14,312 nucleotides of DNA from an uncultured Clostridia bacterium. Its GTDB lineage: Bacteria; Bacillota; Clostridia; TANB77; CAG-465. The stretch is taken from contig CAOYAN010000033.1 of assembly GCA_948562205.1 (NCBI GenBank), forward strand, positions 1 to 14,312. The letters run 5' to 3'. This document shows, piece after piece, positions 14,299 through 14,312 of the stretch; position 1 is the first letter of the stretch; each line of letters starts with the position of its first letter. The notes beneath the pieces are model-generated. The model saw only the letters and a list, made by a program, of their open reading frames with translations, did not search any database and was not told the origin of the DNA. The position numbers were made by a program, and so were the translations under genes.

Positions 14299-14307
14299 AG
14301 TATACCA
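14299..14307 (-). promoter_or_regulatory. Extended -10 promoter at the right end
   Basis: On the minus strand TGGTATACT (14307-14299) is an extended -10 element facing inward. Initiation about seven bases downstream would give a leader of about 210 bases containing the hairpin and tRNA-like structure before the right-end early gene. Confidence 0.6.
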
Positions 14308-14312
14308 TATAA

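Overview
This window looks like a nearly complete genome of a very small, AT-rich podovirus of the phi29 type (protein-primed replication; the Salasmaviridae/Guelinviridae kind). The support is a family-B protein-primed DNA polymerase next to a terminal-protein candidate, a gp16-like packaging ATPase, a gp9-like tail knob, a gp10-like portal, a gp11-like lower collar, a gp8-like capsid with a BIG2 domain, a scaffold, a holin and two M23 peptidases. Low GC, strong AGGAGG-type ribosome binding sites and the protein families point to a low-GC Firmicute host, probably an anaerobic gut Clostridia or Bacilli member. Stops look standard (TAA and TGA are both used).

Layout. Plus strand, 1-6803: a terminal promoter, two small early genes, terminal protein, DNA polymerase, three small genes, packaging ATPase, tail knob. 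A hairpin at 6814-6840 ends both convergent transcription units. Minus strand, read from the right end: a promoter at the terminus, a noncoding leader holding a strong hairpin and a tRNA-like gene, one early gene, a terminator with the lysis promoter built into it, holin, M23 endolysin, second M23 enzyme, a promoter, scaffold, capsid, terminator, portal, lower collar, and an SGNH-hydrolase tail spike. The two ends carry similar inward-facing promoter-like sequences, so the terminal repeats were probably only partly captured.

The most striking observation is a recoding pattern. Four essential genes (polymerase, ATPase, tail knob, second M23 enzyme) are each split by a +1 shift. At every split the zero-frame codon is CGG followed by T, and skipping the C to read GGT (Gly) restores the protein. 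In my manual scan these are the only four in-frame CGG codons in the window, although CGG occurs many times out of frame, and CGT, CGC, CGA, AGA and AGG are all used normally for Arg. In the polymerase and the M23 enzyme the glycine produced falls in a conserved motif. This suggests that CGG, or CGGU as a quadruplet, acts as a +1 frameshift signal, most simply in a host lacking tRNA-Arg(CCG). The genome also carries a tRNA-like gene with an 8-nt anticodon loop and a tRNA-Gly-like acceptor end, but that loop does not match CGGU, so any link is speculative.

A second pattern is a set of five 12-bp palindromic or near-palindromic sites with the core of the bacterial centromere parS (TTTCACGTGAAA). 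This would fit phi29-like use of host ParB/Spo0J to trap the phage genome in spores.
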